Part shown: in pieces, positions 36,832 through 45,736 of the stretch
Layout: every line of letters begins with the position of its first letter
Position numbering within the stretch: the first letter of the stretch is position 1
DNA from: Roseiflexus sp.
GTDB taxonomy: Bacteria; Chloroflexota; Chloroflexia; Chloroflexales; Roseiflexaceae
Direction: 5' to 3'
NCBI GenBank assembly: GCA_017743475.1
Contig: JAGHYV010000016.1
Location: forward strand, 1-63,230
DNA: 63,230 bases
Position numbers and translations under genes: made by a program
Notes under the pieces: generated by a model
What the model was told of the DNA's origin: nothing
What the model saw: the letters and a program-made list of their open reading frames with translations, nothing else
The model's database searches: none

Positions 36832-37974
36832 ATGGACGCACAACCTGCGAGCTGGCTGGAACGTCTGCCATATGATTCGCCGCTGGCGTACCGGCAGGCG
36901 CTCGTCTTGCAGTATCTTGCGCTGTTCATTGCCGGTGGCGCGGTGGTCGGTATCGGTCTCGCGCCCTTCGCCAATCAAAACCTGGAAGGTTTGATCTCCG
37001 CTCTTGCGATCTACACAGTCGCACTGCTCGGCGTGCTGAGTGCAATCTGGCTCTTGCGCCGGGGATCTCTGCGCGCAGCTGGCATCACCATCGTGCTGGT
37101 CATTCTGGCTGCGACCGGCGCTGCTATGGCGCTTTACGGGAGGAGCCATATTCAGTTTACCCTGCCCAGTCTGGCAATTCCGGTTGTGCTGGCGGGGATG
37201 CTTCTGGGGCGGCGGACGTTGTGGCTCACCACCGCACTGGCTGTTGCCATCGTTGCAGTCACCTCGCTTGGCATGGTCTATGCTCCGCAATGGTTCGGAA
37301 CATTGCGCGTACCTGAAGCGCATCCGCTGGTGTTCACTGCTGGCTTCGCCCTCGTCATTGTCATTTTAACTCTGATCCTCGACCGTTTTAGCGGTCTGTT
37401 GCGCCAGGCGCTCGAACAGGCGCGCGCGCGCGAAGCGGAACTCGAAGCGTTGCGTGCATCGCTGGAGCGCACTGTGGCGGAGCGCACGGCTGTCCTCCAG
37501 CAGAAAGTCGATGAACTGCGCACAGCGCACGACACGGTGCGTATGCTTAGTGTTCCAGCCCTGCCGGTATTGCCTAGCGTGCTGGTGTTGCCGCTGATCG
37601 GCGCCTTCGATAGCCGCCGGATCGCCGATCTGCACCGCACCACCCTGAACGCCGTCGAGCAACGTCGCGCAAAGTCGGTCATTTTCGATGTCACGGGCAT
37701 TCCATCTATGGATACCCACACGGCGCAGGCGCTGTTGCAGACGGCGGCAGCGGTGCGTCTGCTTGGCGCCCAACCATGGCTGGTTGGGTTGCGCGCTGAA
37801 GTGGCGCAAACAATTGTGGAACTTGGGATAGATCTGCGCGCATTTCGCACATCTGCCAGCCTTGAGGGCGCGATCAGCATGCTCGCTGAACATGCGGACG
37901 CAAAGCCACCAACACCGCGCTCCCACCTGCCAGAGCTGCACCTGGACGGCGATGGCGCCCGGCATAGAAACTAA
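36832..37974 (+). CDS. Membrane-bound STAS-domain protein (RsbR-like)
   Basis: The 380-residue protein has about six membrane helices (residues about 25-180), a Glu/Arg-rich coiled coil (about 190-235) and a C-terminal STAS domain that opens with VLVLPLIGAFDSRRI, contains VIFDVTGIPSMDTHTAQALL and ends near RTSASLEGAI. The DVTG...T stretch is the position of the regulatory phosphorylated residue in RsbR/SpoIIAA-type domains. A membrane sensor controlling a partner-switching or stressosome-like pathway is the likely role. No anti-sigma factor or kinase is adjacent. It overlaps the convergent gatD stop by four bases. Confidence 0.82.
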   Translation: MDAQPASWLERLPYDSPLAYRQALVLQYLALFIAGGAVVGIGLAPFANQNLEGLISALAIYTVALLGVLSAIWLLRRGSLRAAGITIVLVILAATGAAMALYGRSHIQFTLPSLAIPVVLAGMLLGRRTLWLTTALAVAIVAVTSLGMVYAPQWFGTLRVPEAHPLVFTAGFALVIVILTLILDRFSGLLRQALEQARAREAELEALRASLERTVAERTAVLQQKVDELRTAHDTVRMLSVPALPVLPSVLVLPLIGAFDSRRIADLHRTTLNAVEQRRAKSVIFDVTGIPSMDTHTAQALLQTAAAVRLLGAQPWLVGLRAEVAQTIVELGIDLRAFRTSASLEGAISMLAEHADAKPPTPRSHLPELHLDGDGARHRN

Positions 37975-38723
37975 TTGCGAAGCAGCATTCGTTCCACCAT
38001 GATCCGCTGCGCCGCCAGTTCCAGCGTGTCGTCAAGGGGGGCAAGGGCAGAGACATCACCATAGCGCCGTTGCAACGCCACGGCAATCAGGTGATCGGCA
38101 AGTTGCGGGTTCTTCGGCAGCAACGAGCCGTGCAGATAGCATCCAATCGTGTTGCGATACACTGCTCCCTCAGTATGGTCTTCGCCATTGTTGCCATGCC
38201 CAACAAGCACTCGACCCAGCGGACGAACACCCGCACCCAGATAGGTACGCCCGGAATGATTCTCAAACCCGACGAGTCGCAGTGGTGTACCACACAGCGT
38301 TGGTTCCGTCTCGATAACGACATTGCCGATCAGACGCTCTTTTCCGCCGACAGTATACACATCAAGCGCGCCAATGCCGGGTAACCGCTGCCCGGTGTGT
38401 GTCAGAAAGTAATGCCCCAGCAACTGATATCCGCCACAGATCGCCAGCATCACTAACCCGTCGTCAATCGCAGCGCGCAGCGCCGGTCCCTGACGCTTCA
38501 GGAAATCCTCTGCAATCAGCGCCTGACCACTATCCTGCCCACCGCCGAAGAAAGCAATGTCGATTGCCGACCAATCGACGGTTGCACCAGGACCGACTGG
38601 CAGCACGTCGCAGGCGATGCCACGCCAGAGGCACCGTTGCTGCAACGCAACGATGTTGCCGCGGTCGCCATAGATGTTCATATGGTCAGGGTAGAGATGA
38701 GCAATTCGGATCCGTCGGGTCAT
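37971..38723 (-). CDS. gatD: Type 1 glutamine amidotransferase (GatD-like, lipid II amidation)
   Basis: The 250-residue protein is a CobB/CobQ-type glutaminase: IRIAHLYPDHMNIYGDRGNI at the start, FFGGGQDSGQ, the nucleophile cysteine in AICGGYQLLG, and the histidine in CYLHGSLLPKNP. This matches GatD, which with MurT amidates the D-glutamate of lipid II. MurT is not seen next to it. The start at 38723 follows GAGG; the open frame beyond it runs through a decamer repeat and is not coding. Confidence 0.85.
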   Translation of the reverse strand: MTRRIRIAHLYPDHMNIYGDRGNIVALQQRCLWRGIACDVLPVGPGATVDWSAIDIAFFGGGQDSGQALIAEDFLKRQGPALRAAIDDGLVMLAICGGYQLLGHYFLTHTGQRLPGIGALDVYTVGGKERLIGNVVIETEPTLCGTPLRLVGFENHSGRTYLGAGVRPLGRVLVGHGNNGEDHTEGAVYRNTIGCYLHGSLLPKNPQLADHLIAVALQRRYGDVSALAPLDDTLELAAQRIMVERMLLRN

Positions 38724-39163
38724 ACCGCGCCTCATACGCATCTTACACACATTATCCCAAACATATCCCACATTATCCCACATTATCCCACAGACTTTTC
38801 CCACACCGGCGCGCCAGACGCCAGATCATACGTTCTGCCGATTGTCAATCCTTTCGCCACAGGACTGGCAACAGTTTTTAGCATGTTTGTTCTTATACTA
38901 CCTGTCGGTGGTGCATGATCTTCACGGCGCGCGCACCGGGGTAACGCTCATGCGCCAGGGGCTGGCGCCATTCGCCCCAATCCTCGGAAGGATCTTCCGT
39001 TGTTTCAACGCCCTCGCACCCCTCATTCCCCCAAACCCCCTTCTCCCACAAGGGGAGAAGGGGGAAGTTAGGATCCTGATGCCCAAAGCAGGAGACGCAA
39101 GGGGTTGTCGGAAGAACCCATCCTGGAAGATCCTCAACACCTGACACACGACGGCATCAGACG
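38724..39163. other. Low-complexity intergenic region
   Basis: No gene. A tandem ACATTATCCC-type decamer repeat lies at about 38750-38795 and runs up to the gatD start. At 39036-39064 CCCCTTCTCCC pairs with GGGAGAAGGGG around a short loop, a palindrome of the kind often dispersed in such genomes. Confidence 0.6.
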
Positions 39164-39955
39164 CTACTGCGTCACCGCCAGCGCCACGAAATTGATCGTC
39201 AACACCACATCGTCGCTGACATTTGCCACAAACGGCACGCTCGGAATCTGGAGATTGTAGTCGCTTCTTTTGACCGTTGTCGTGGCTGCGCCCACCAGCC
39301 GCTCAGCCGACTCGGCGCGCACCGTTGCTTCAAAAACAACCGGACGTGTGATGTCGCGAATGGTCAGATTGCCCCGGATAGTGAAGGTGAACGGTTGATC
39401 AAGCGCACCGCTGCCGCTTAAGCCTTCGATGGCTGTTGGAGTGAATGTAATAAACTCATACCGGTCAGTGTTGAGAATAAAATTGCGGATTGCGCGATCA
39501 CGGTTGCTGCTGTCAGTGGTGAAGGTGCGGGCATTCACCTGGATTACGCCGATCTGCGCCGTGGTCAGATCACTTGGATTCACCGCGATCTCACCAGCAA
39601 CCTGGTTCGTTGTGCCAACTGCTTCAACCCGCTGACCACGCAGGTCCTCAGCAATCCGAAAACTGACCGTCGATTCGTCAGAGACAATCTGATAGCGGAT
39701 CACCTTATTCGGCGGCGTTTCTGCTAATGGCACCGTCGGCGCTTCCCTTGGTGGTTGAGCGGTCGCTGCGGGTGTCGCCGACATTGACTCAGCCGTTGGA
39801 TCCGGCATGCTAGTGGGCTGTGCTGCAACAGGAATAGCTGTCATCGGACCGCTGGCGGGTTGAGTATCCCCGAGCACGCTGTTGAAAATCCAGAATCCTG
39901 CGCCAACAACGAGCAGTGCAGCAATGGCTATGATCACGATACGGTTGCGGTTCAT
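39164..39955 (-). CDS. Membrane-anchored YceI-family protein
   Basis: The 263-residue protein has an N-terminal membrane anchor (IVIIAIAALLVVGAGFWIF), a Pro/Ala/Thr linker, and a YceI beta-barrel (about residues 85-260) with YQIVSDESTVSFRIAEDL, FTTDSSNRDRAIRNFILNTD, LTIRDITRPVVFEATV and TTVKRSDYNLQIPSVPFVA. YceI proteins bind isoprenoid lipids in a lipocalin-like barrel. The start at 39955 has an AAGGAG 12 bases away. Its 5' side faces a divergent, AT-rich region shared with the GH3 gene. Confidence 0.9.
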   Translation of the reverse strand: MNRNRIVIIAIAALLVVGAGFWIFNSVLGDTQPASGPMTAIPVAAQPTSMPDPTAESMSATPAATAQPPREAPTVPLAETPPNKVIRYQIVSDESTVSFRIAEDLRGQRVEAVGTTNQVAGEIAVNPSDLTTAQIGVIQVNARTFTTDSSNRDRAIRNFILNTDRYEFITFTPTAIEGLSGSGALDQPFTFTIRGNLTIRDITRPVVFEATVRAESAERLVGAATTTVKRSDYNLQIPSVPFVANVSDDVVLTINFVALAVTQ

Positions 39956-40121
39956 AAGGTATGGCGTCTCCTTACTGATCCTGAGAGCATATACTCGTAT
40001 CAAAGCATAGGGTATGATATATTCAGAATATATAAACAAAAATTGAGAATCTGATGAGAGTCACGCGGTTGCTAGCCTATAGCGATCAGCGTCATGTGCA
40101 ATATAGAAGGAGAAACATATC

Positions 40122-42869
40122 ATGAACGACACCGGAGTCGCTCTCACCAGAGAGAGAGAAGCGCGTATCGACGCCCTTCTGCAACAGATGACGCTGGCGG
40201 AGAAAGTCGCGCTGCTGGCGGGATCGAGTATGTGGACAACCACCCCTATCGAGCGCCTGGGCATTCCCGCCATCAAAGTCACGGACGGACCGAACGGCGC
40301 GCGCGGCGCGGGCGGGTTCGTTGGCGGCACCGTCACCGCAGCGTGCTTTCCGGTCGGCATTGCGCTGGCAGCGACATGGAACACCACGCTGCTAGAAGCC
40401 ATCGGTGAAGCGCTGGCGGAAGAGGCGCAATCCAAAGGCGCGCATCTCCTGCTTGCGCCAACTGTCAACATTCACCGCTCGCCACTCAATGGACGCAACT
40501 TCGAGTGCTATTCCGAAGACCCATATCTCTCTGCACGCATGGCGGTCGCCTATATCACTGGTCTGCAACGACGGGGCGTTGGCGCAACGGTCAAGCACTA
40601 TGTCTGCAATGACTCAGAGTTCGAGCGCAACACCATCAGTTCCGAGGTCGATGAGCGCACCCTGCGCGAAATCTACCTGCCGCCATTTCGCGCAGCTGTG
40701 CAGGAAGCCGGAGCATGGGCGGTTATGGCGGCGTACAACCGCGTCAACGGCATCTATGCCAGCGAGCATCCGATGCTCCTGATCGATATTCTCAAGCGAG
40801 AGTGGGGGTTCGACGGCATTGTTATGTCCGACTGGTTCGGTACGAAGAGCGTCGTCGAGGCCGCTGCCAACGGTCTGGACCTCGAAATGCCGGGACCGAC
40901 ACGCTGGCGCGGTGAGCGATTACTCGCTGCCGTTGAACAGGGACAGGTGAGCATGGCAGCCATCGACGAGTCCGCGCGCCGGATGTTGCGCACCATTGCC
41001 CGCGCAGGCGCCTTTGAGAACCCGCATATTCGCCCTGAACAGGCAATCGACCGCCCTGCACATCGCGCGCTCATCCGTCGCGCCGCCGCCGAGGGGATGG
41101 TGCTGCTCAAGAACGAAGGTGGCATTCTGCCGCTTGACCTTGCCAGCCTCTCATCCATTGCCATTATCGGACCCAACGCAAAAACGGCGCAGATCATGGG
41201 GGGTGGGAGCGCCCAGGTCAATGCGCATTACGCGATCTCGCCATACGACGGCATTGCAGCGCGGGTGGGCGATCAGGCGACCCTGGGATACGAGATCGGG
41301 TGCACCAACCATCGACAACTTCCCCGCATGGATGGAAAACTGGTCGAGGCGAGCGACGGTAGCGGTCGTGGGTTCACGATTGTCTACTATAACTCGCCAG
41401 ACCTGACCGGTGATCCGGTGTATCGGACGACGGTCGAGACTGGCGAGCAGGTCTGGCTCGGCGAGGTCGCACCTGGCGTCGATCCACGCCAGTTCTCGGC
41501 GCGCCTCACCGCACGCTTCACGCCGACTGAAAGCGGCGTCCACACGTTTAGCCTGATCAGCGCGGGGGTGAGTCGCCTGTTTGTAAATGACACTCTGCTG
41601 GTGGACAACTGGACAAACCCGGCACGTGGCGACGCCTATTTTGGCGCTGGCAGCACCGAAGTCACCGCACCGATCGCACTCGAAGCCGGTTGTACCTGCG
41701 ATCTGCGTCTGGAATACAGCAACCAGGGCACGGCCATGCTTGCTGCGGTGCGCCTGGGATACCTGCCGCCAATTCCGGAAGATGCGATTGAACGGGCTGC
41801 AGCGCTGGCGGCACGCTCTGATGTTGCGCTGGTCTTCGTCGGACTGAACGCCGATTGGGAAAGCGAGGGGCATGATCGTCCCCATATGGATCTGGTCGGC
41901 AGGCAGGTTGAACTGATCGAGCATGTGGCAAACGCCAACCCGCGCACTGTGGTGGTATTGCAAACTGGCTCACCGGTGACGATGCCCTGGCTAGAGAAGG
42001 TAGCCGGGGTTATCCAGGCATGGTACCCTGGTCAGGAATGTGGCAACGCTATCGCCGATGTCCTGTTCGGCGATGTCAACCCGTCAGGTCGGCTCCCGCA
42101 AACTTTCCCGGCGCGGCTTGAAGACAACCCGGCATACATCAACTATCCGGGTGAGAATGGGCGGGTTCGCTACGGTGAAGGTATCTTTGTTGGGTACCGC
42201 TACTACGAGAAGAAAAAAATCGCGCCGCTCTTCCCATTCGGCTTCGGTTTGTCGTATACCACCTTCCGCTACGACAATCTCTACCTGAGCACCGACACCC
42301 TTGCGCCTGATGAGCGTCTCACTGTTCAGGTGGACATCACCAACACCGGAAACGTTGCCGGGCAGGAAGTTGTCCAGCTCTACGTTCGTGACAGCGCGGC
42401 GCGTGTCGCGCGACCAGAGAAGGAACTGAAAGGATTCGTCAAAGTCGCGCTGCGACCAGGCGAAACGCAAACCGCGACGCTGCACCTCGATCGCGAAGCG
42501 CTGGCATACTGGGATGACGCGCAGCATGCCTGGGTTGCGGAAGCAGGCGAGTTCGAGGTGCTGATTGGCAGTTCCTCGCAGGACATCCGGGCACGCGCAA
42601 CTTTCCGCCTGAGTGAGACAGTGTCCTTTGGTGGACCGGCAAAACCGCCGGTGAAACTGAGTGTCGATTCACCCGTCAAAGTACTGCTCGAACACAAAGG
42701 AGCACGTCATGTACTGGAACGCCATCTGCCCGGATTCGCAGATCAGGCTGGCGTCGGAGTTATGATGGGGCTGACGCTGGCACAGATGGCAGGGTTTGCG
42801 CCAGACAGAATCACGCCGGAACGCCTGGCAGCGATTGCCGCCGATCTGGCGCAACTGCGTGACCAGTAA
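40122..42869 (+). CDS. Beta-glucosidase, glycoside hydrolase family 3 with PA14 insert
   Basis: The 915-residue enzyme has the GH3 N-terminal barrel with LAPTVNIHRSPLNGRNFECY, VKHYVCNDSE and the nucleophile aspartate in GIVMSDWFGT, then the GH3 C-terminal domain (GMVLLKNEGGILPL, VFVGLNADWESEGHDR), which is interrupted by a PA14 domain (about residues 415-550, with TPTESGVHTFSLISAG), and a C-terminal fibronectin-III-like domain (NTGNVAGQEVVQLYV). PA14 inserts are known in bacterial and fungal beta-glucosidases and shape the sugar specificity. No signal peptide is present, so it acts inside the cell. AAGGAG lies nine bases before the ATG. Confidence 0.93.
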   Translation: MNDTGVALTREREARIDALLQQMTLAEKVALLAGSSMWTTTPIERLGIPAIKVTDGPNGARGAGGFVGGTVTAACFPVGIALAATWNTTLLEAIGEALAEEAQSKGAHLLLAPTVNIHRSPLNGRNFECYSEDPYLSARMAVAYITGLQRRGVGATVKHYVCNDSEFERNTISSEVDERTLREIYLPPFRAAVQEAGAWAVMAAYNRVNGIYASEHPMLLIDILKREWGFDGIVMSDWFGTKSVVEAAANGLDLEMPGPTRWRGERLLAAVEQGQVSMAAIDESARRMLRTIARAGAFENPHIRPEQAIDRPAHRALIRRAAAEGMVLLKNEGGILPLDLASLSSIAIIGPNAKTAQIMGGGSAQVNAHYAISPYDGIAARVGDQATLGYEIGCTNHRQLPRMDGKLVEASDGSGRGFTIVYYNSPDLTGDPVYRTTVETGEQVWLGEVAPGVDPRQFSARLTARFTPTESGVHTFSLISAGVSRLFVNDTLLVDNWTNPARGDAYFGAGSTEVTAPIALEAGCTCDLRLEYSNQGTAMLAAVRLGYLPPIPEDAIERAAALAARSDVALVFVGLNADWESEGHDRPHMDLVGRQVELIEHVANANPRTVVVLQTGSPVTMPWLEKVAGVIQAWYPGQECGNAIADVLFGDVNPSGRLPQTFPARLEDNPAYINYPGENGRVRYGEGIFVGYRYYEKKKIAPLFPFGFGLSYTTFRYDNLYLSTDTLAPDERLTVQVDITNTGNVAGQEVVQLYVRDSAARVARPEKELKGFVKVALRPGETQTATLHLDREALAYWDDAQHAWVAEAGEFEVLIGSSSQDIRARATFRLSETVSFGGPAKPPVKLSVDSPVKVLLEHKGARHVLERHLPGFADQAGVGVMMGLTLAQMAGFAPDRITPERLAAIAADLAQLRDQ

Positions 42870-43293
42870 TGCGTCGTTGGAGGTGGACAAAGGCAGTGTC
42901 TTTCGCGGGAAGACAAGGGCCAGCGCCTTTGCTCACCTTCTTTCTCAGATACGTTGACCATCGTTCGCGTCTGCCGTATCGCACGAAGTGCCTGCTTCTG
43001 GCAGAGCGTTCAACTTGTCTAACGGGGCTAACTTTTGTGAGAACTGTGATTTGCCGAAATTCGGCCCGCTTCTCTCGTAGAGCGAAATTCCTCTCGGTCA
43101 CCGCGTGGCACGTGCGACGTTCATTGCAGTCGCCTAGTATGGGGTGTTCATGCGGATCACCGATGCCGAAATACGGTTCGGCATACTTCTCCTACGGTTT
43201 TGCCCGGTCATTCACCCCACACCGATCAAGATTTGATATGAACTGCCTGGCAAACCTGGCTTGCGCAGGAACTTTGTGGTATAATGCACAATC
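42870..43293. other. Intergenic region between GH3 and a small membrane protein gene
   Basis: I see no gene or RNA here. The only feature is the extended -10 promoter at its right end. Confidence 0.5.
43277..43285 (+). promoter_or_regulatory. Extended -10 promoter, probably giving a near-leaderless mRNA
   Basis: TGGTATAAT ends eight bases before the ATG at 43294, so transcription would start within a base or two of the start codon. No -35 element at 17 bases is evident. Confidence 0.65.
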
Positions 43294-43755
43294 ATGGAGG
43301 GTGTTACAGTACAGGCGCAAGGTCTGATCAGCGCAAGACCCCGTGATCTGGTGCGAACAGAATCGGCACCAGCGCCGCTCCGTATCCTTTTTCCAGCGAT
43401 AATAGCGCTAATTCTAGGAATCCTCAACCCTGCGCTTTGCATCCTCCACTGCACCATCAGTGAGGATCAGACATACCGCCAGGTATCTCCTGGCACAGTT
43501 CACTTTGTGTGCCATCTCTATGGAGCGGCGGCTACCCAACCTGATGTACAGACCGACATGCACGACCAGCAAACGACAATGCCGCGTGCCTTCTATGAGG
43601 GTGTTATCACACCACTCGTCCTGATCATCGCGCTTGCGCTGATCTCACTGCTGCCGCTACATACCCAGTTGCACTGCTACGGCGATGCACCGCAGCCGCC
43701 TATTCCACCCCCTAAATCACTGCACCATTGCCTATCCTGCGCTTTGTCTCGCTGA
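43294..43755 (+). CDS. Hypothetical membrane protein, two helices
   Basis: The 153-residue product has two membrane segments (ILFPAIIALILGILNPALCI and ITPLVLIIALALISLLPL) with paired Cys and His in LHC, HFVCHLYG and HTQLHCYG, which might bind metal. I know no family. It is followed 116 bases later by a PCuAC copper chaperone on the same strand, so a role in copper handling is possible. No ribosome binding site exists and the start lies at the predicted transcription start. The C-terminus is Pro-rich. This is a moderate-confidence gene. Confidence 0.5.
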   Translation: MEGVTVQAQGLISARPRDLVRTESAPAPLRILFPAIIALILGILNPALCILHCTISEDQTYRQVSPGTVHFVCHLYGAAATQPDVQTDMHDQQTTMPRAFYEGVITPLVLIIALALISLLPLHTQLHCYGDAPQPPIPPPKSLHHCLSCALSR

Positions 43756-43765
43756 TTTCCGCTTT

Positions 43766-43853
43766 GCGGTTCCTGGTTCTGGCTTCTCAGAACACAGCTA
43801 TTTGCATATGCGGTTCTTGGCTCTGGTTTCTCAGAACACAATTATTCGCATCG
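43766..43853. repeat. 44-bp tandem duplication upstream of the copper chaperone gene
   Basis: A unit that begins GCGGTTC and contains TTCTCAGAACACA occurs at 43766 and again at 43810. The copies differ at several positions. GTTCT-type heptads can be seen inside. Confidence 0.75.
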
Positions 43854-43871
43854 AACAGGAAAAAGGAGCAT

Positions 43872-44486
43872 ATGATGAACCTGTACCGATATTGCTTCGT
43901 TCTGGCGGGCGCCCTTGCGCTTGCCGCATGCACCGCAACATCACCAACCACGCCAGCTGCACCAGCGAACACTGGCGCCACCAGCAGCGTGACGATCCAG
44001 ATCAGCGATCCGTGGGCGCGCGCAATGAAGATGGAAGGCGGCACGATGGGCAGCATGGAGCAACCCACAATGGTGCCAGCATCTGGTAGCGGGTACGGCG
44101 GCATGGAGCCAACCAAAGCGCCAGAGCAGGGCATGGCGCATGGCGGTCATGGCAGCATGGAGATGGGTGGCGCAAATAGCGCGGCATATATGATTATCCG
44201 CAATACTGGCAGCGAACCCGACAAACTGATCGCAGCGAGCAGCGATGTCGCCAAAACCATTGAACTGCATACCGTTGTCGAAGAAGGCGGCGTCATGCGT
44301 ATGCGACAGGTCGAGGGCGGTATCGACATCCCTGCCAATGGGCAGGTCGAACTAAAGCCAGGCGGCTTCCATGTGATGCTCATTGGGTTAACCCGCGACC
44401 TGAATGTCGGCGATAGCGTGCAACTGACCCTGACATTCGAGAAGGCGGGACAGATCCCGGTCACTGCACAGGTGCGCCAGCCGTAG
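43872..44486 (+). CDS. PCuAC-type copper chaperone lipoprotein
   Basis: The 204-residue lipoprotein has a signal peptide with lipobox LAAC (cysteine at residue 20) and a PCuAC (DUF461) domain: SDPWARAM, SAAYMIIRNTGSEPDKLI, a histidine in IELHTVVEEGG, then VMRMRQVEGG and FHVMLIGL. These His and Met residues form the copper site in the family, which delivers copper to cytochrome oxidase. Between the first strand and the core lies an added Met/His/Gly-rich segment (about residues 55-98), which is rich in possible copper ligands. Start is set by AAAAGGAG. The nearby membrane protein may be a partner. Confidence 0.9.
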   Translation: MMNLYRYCFVLAGALALAACTATSPTTPAAPANTGATSSVTIQISDPWARAMKMEGGTMGSMEQPTMVPASGSGYGGMEPTKAPEQGMAHGGHGSMEMGGANSAAYMIIRNTGSEPDKLIAASSDVAKTIELHTVVEEGGVMRMRQVEGGIDIPANGQVELKPGGFHVMLIGLTRDLNVGDSVQLTLTFEKAGQIPVTAQVRQP

Positions 44487-44496
44487 AGATTGGCAC

Positions 44497-44534
44497 TGCG
44501 TCGGAGGGGTTGCGGACAACGCCTCTCCGACGCA
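44497..44534 (+). terminator. Hairpin terminator after the copper chaperone gene
   Basis: TGCGTCGGAG pairs with CTCCGACGCA, with an inner GTTG/CAAC stem; it starts 10 bases after the stop codon. The downstream sequence is only moderately T-rich. Confidence 0.6.
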
Positions 44535-45021
44535 TTCGTTATGTTCTCCCCCCTTTGATCCACCACTCCGCAACCCAAACAATTTCCCCACGCTCTCTTC
44601 ACAATCTCTGAAGAACTCCTCGCTACGCATGACTTCGCTGCAAAAACGCACTGCTGAGACGCCAAGGGCGCAGAGAACCCTACAAACGAACCATGATGGA
44701 TGCCTGGCACAGCACGCAGGTGCGTGACTCGCTATAGAATCCGCCTCTGCGAACGCTGCGCTTCAGCGGTGACCTACCCTTTTTGCAGTGGACTCATACA
44801 TGACTTCAGAGCAAAAACGCACCGCAGAGACGCTGGGCGTGCAGCGTTTTCCATCGGCGGTGACTTGATCTTTTTGCGGTGGACTCACGCATTCAACTCG
44901 CATCATAGCGAGGTATATTGATGAACATTGATATTTCCGGCGCTCGACGACGCACCATACTCAATCTGGCACTCGATGGCGCACTGTTCGTTTCCCGGCG
45001 CGCAAAAGCAAAACCTGCGGT
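44535..45021. repeat. Intergenic region with dispersed and duplicated repeats
   Basis: No gene is supported. Copies of the GCAGAGACG..GCGCAGAG repeat lie at 44641-44678 and 44801-44848. In addition, CGGTGAC followed by CTTTTTGC(A/G)GTGGACTCA is present at about 44767-44801 and 44854-44892. Confidence 0.6.
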
Positions 45022-45734
45022 ATGAGCACCATTCTGGTTGTTGATGATGAGCCAGCGCTACGTGATATGCTCCGGCTCTATCTCGAACAGGAAGGGTTTC
45101 ATGTCGTTGAAGCCAGCGACGGGCGACGTGCATTATACGTCGCGCGCGTCGAAAAACCTGATCTGGTTGTCCTCGACCTGATGATGCCGGAGATGGGCGG
45201 GCACGAGTTCCTCCGCGCTTTCGCAAAGGAGTCGCGCACGCCGGTCATCGTGCTGACGGCGAAGATCGAAGATACCGATAAGATCCTGGGGCTGGAACTC
45301 GGCGCGGATGATTATGTCACTAAACCGTTCAATGTGCGTGAACTGATCGCCCGCATCCGCGCAGTGCTTCGCCGCACTCAACAGACACCCCTGGAACCGG
45401 ATGTGCTGCGCGCTGCCAACATCGTGCTTGATCGCACCGGTCACACTGTGTGCGTCGGTGGGCGTTATGTCGATCTGACACTATCGGAGTTCGCTATTCT
45501 GGCGACACTCATGGCTGCGCCAGGGCAGGTGTTCTCCTGCCTGGATCTGCTCGACCGCGTTTCCGGCGATGCATTCGAAGGCTCAGAACGCACCATTGAT
45601 GTCCATATTCGCAATCTGCGCGCCAAGATCGAGGCAGACCCGCGCCATCCCAAATATATTGAAACTAGGTGTCCGGCATGGGGTATCGTTTTGCGTTGCC
45701 GCGCACATCGAACCCCACAGCGACAGGCGTTTGA
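45022..45734 (+). pseudogene. OmpR/PhoB-family response regulator, frameshifted at its C-terminus
   Basis: The receiver domain is intact, with the acidic pair in VVDDEPAL, the phosphorylated aspartate in VVLDLMMPEMGG, threonine in VLTAK and lysine in YVTKPFN. The winged helix runs normally through GSERTIDVHIRNLRAKIEAD and KYIET, then the frame is lost at about 45665-45671. The expected ending GMGYRFALPRTS lies in another frame and stops at 45732-45734, two bases before the kinase ATG. As it stands, the frame reads on to 45843 and yields a 273-residue protein with a false tail. The wing hairpin is lost, but dimerisation and the recognition helix remain. Confidence 0.75.
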
Positions 45735-45736
45735 CG

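Noticed and set aside
39036-39064. Terminator for the YceI or gatD gene
   Set aside because: The palindrome lies about 100 bases upstream of no gene end on the plus strand and downstream of the YceI stop without a T run on the minus strand; it looks like a dispersed palindrome.
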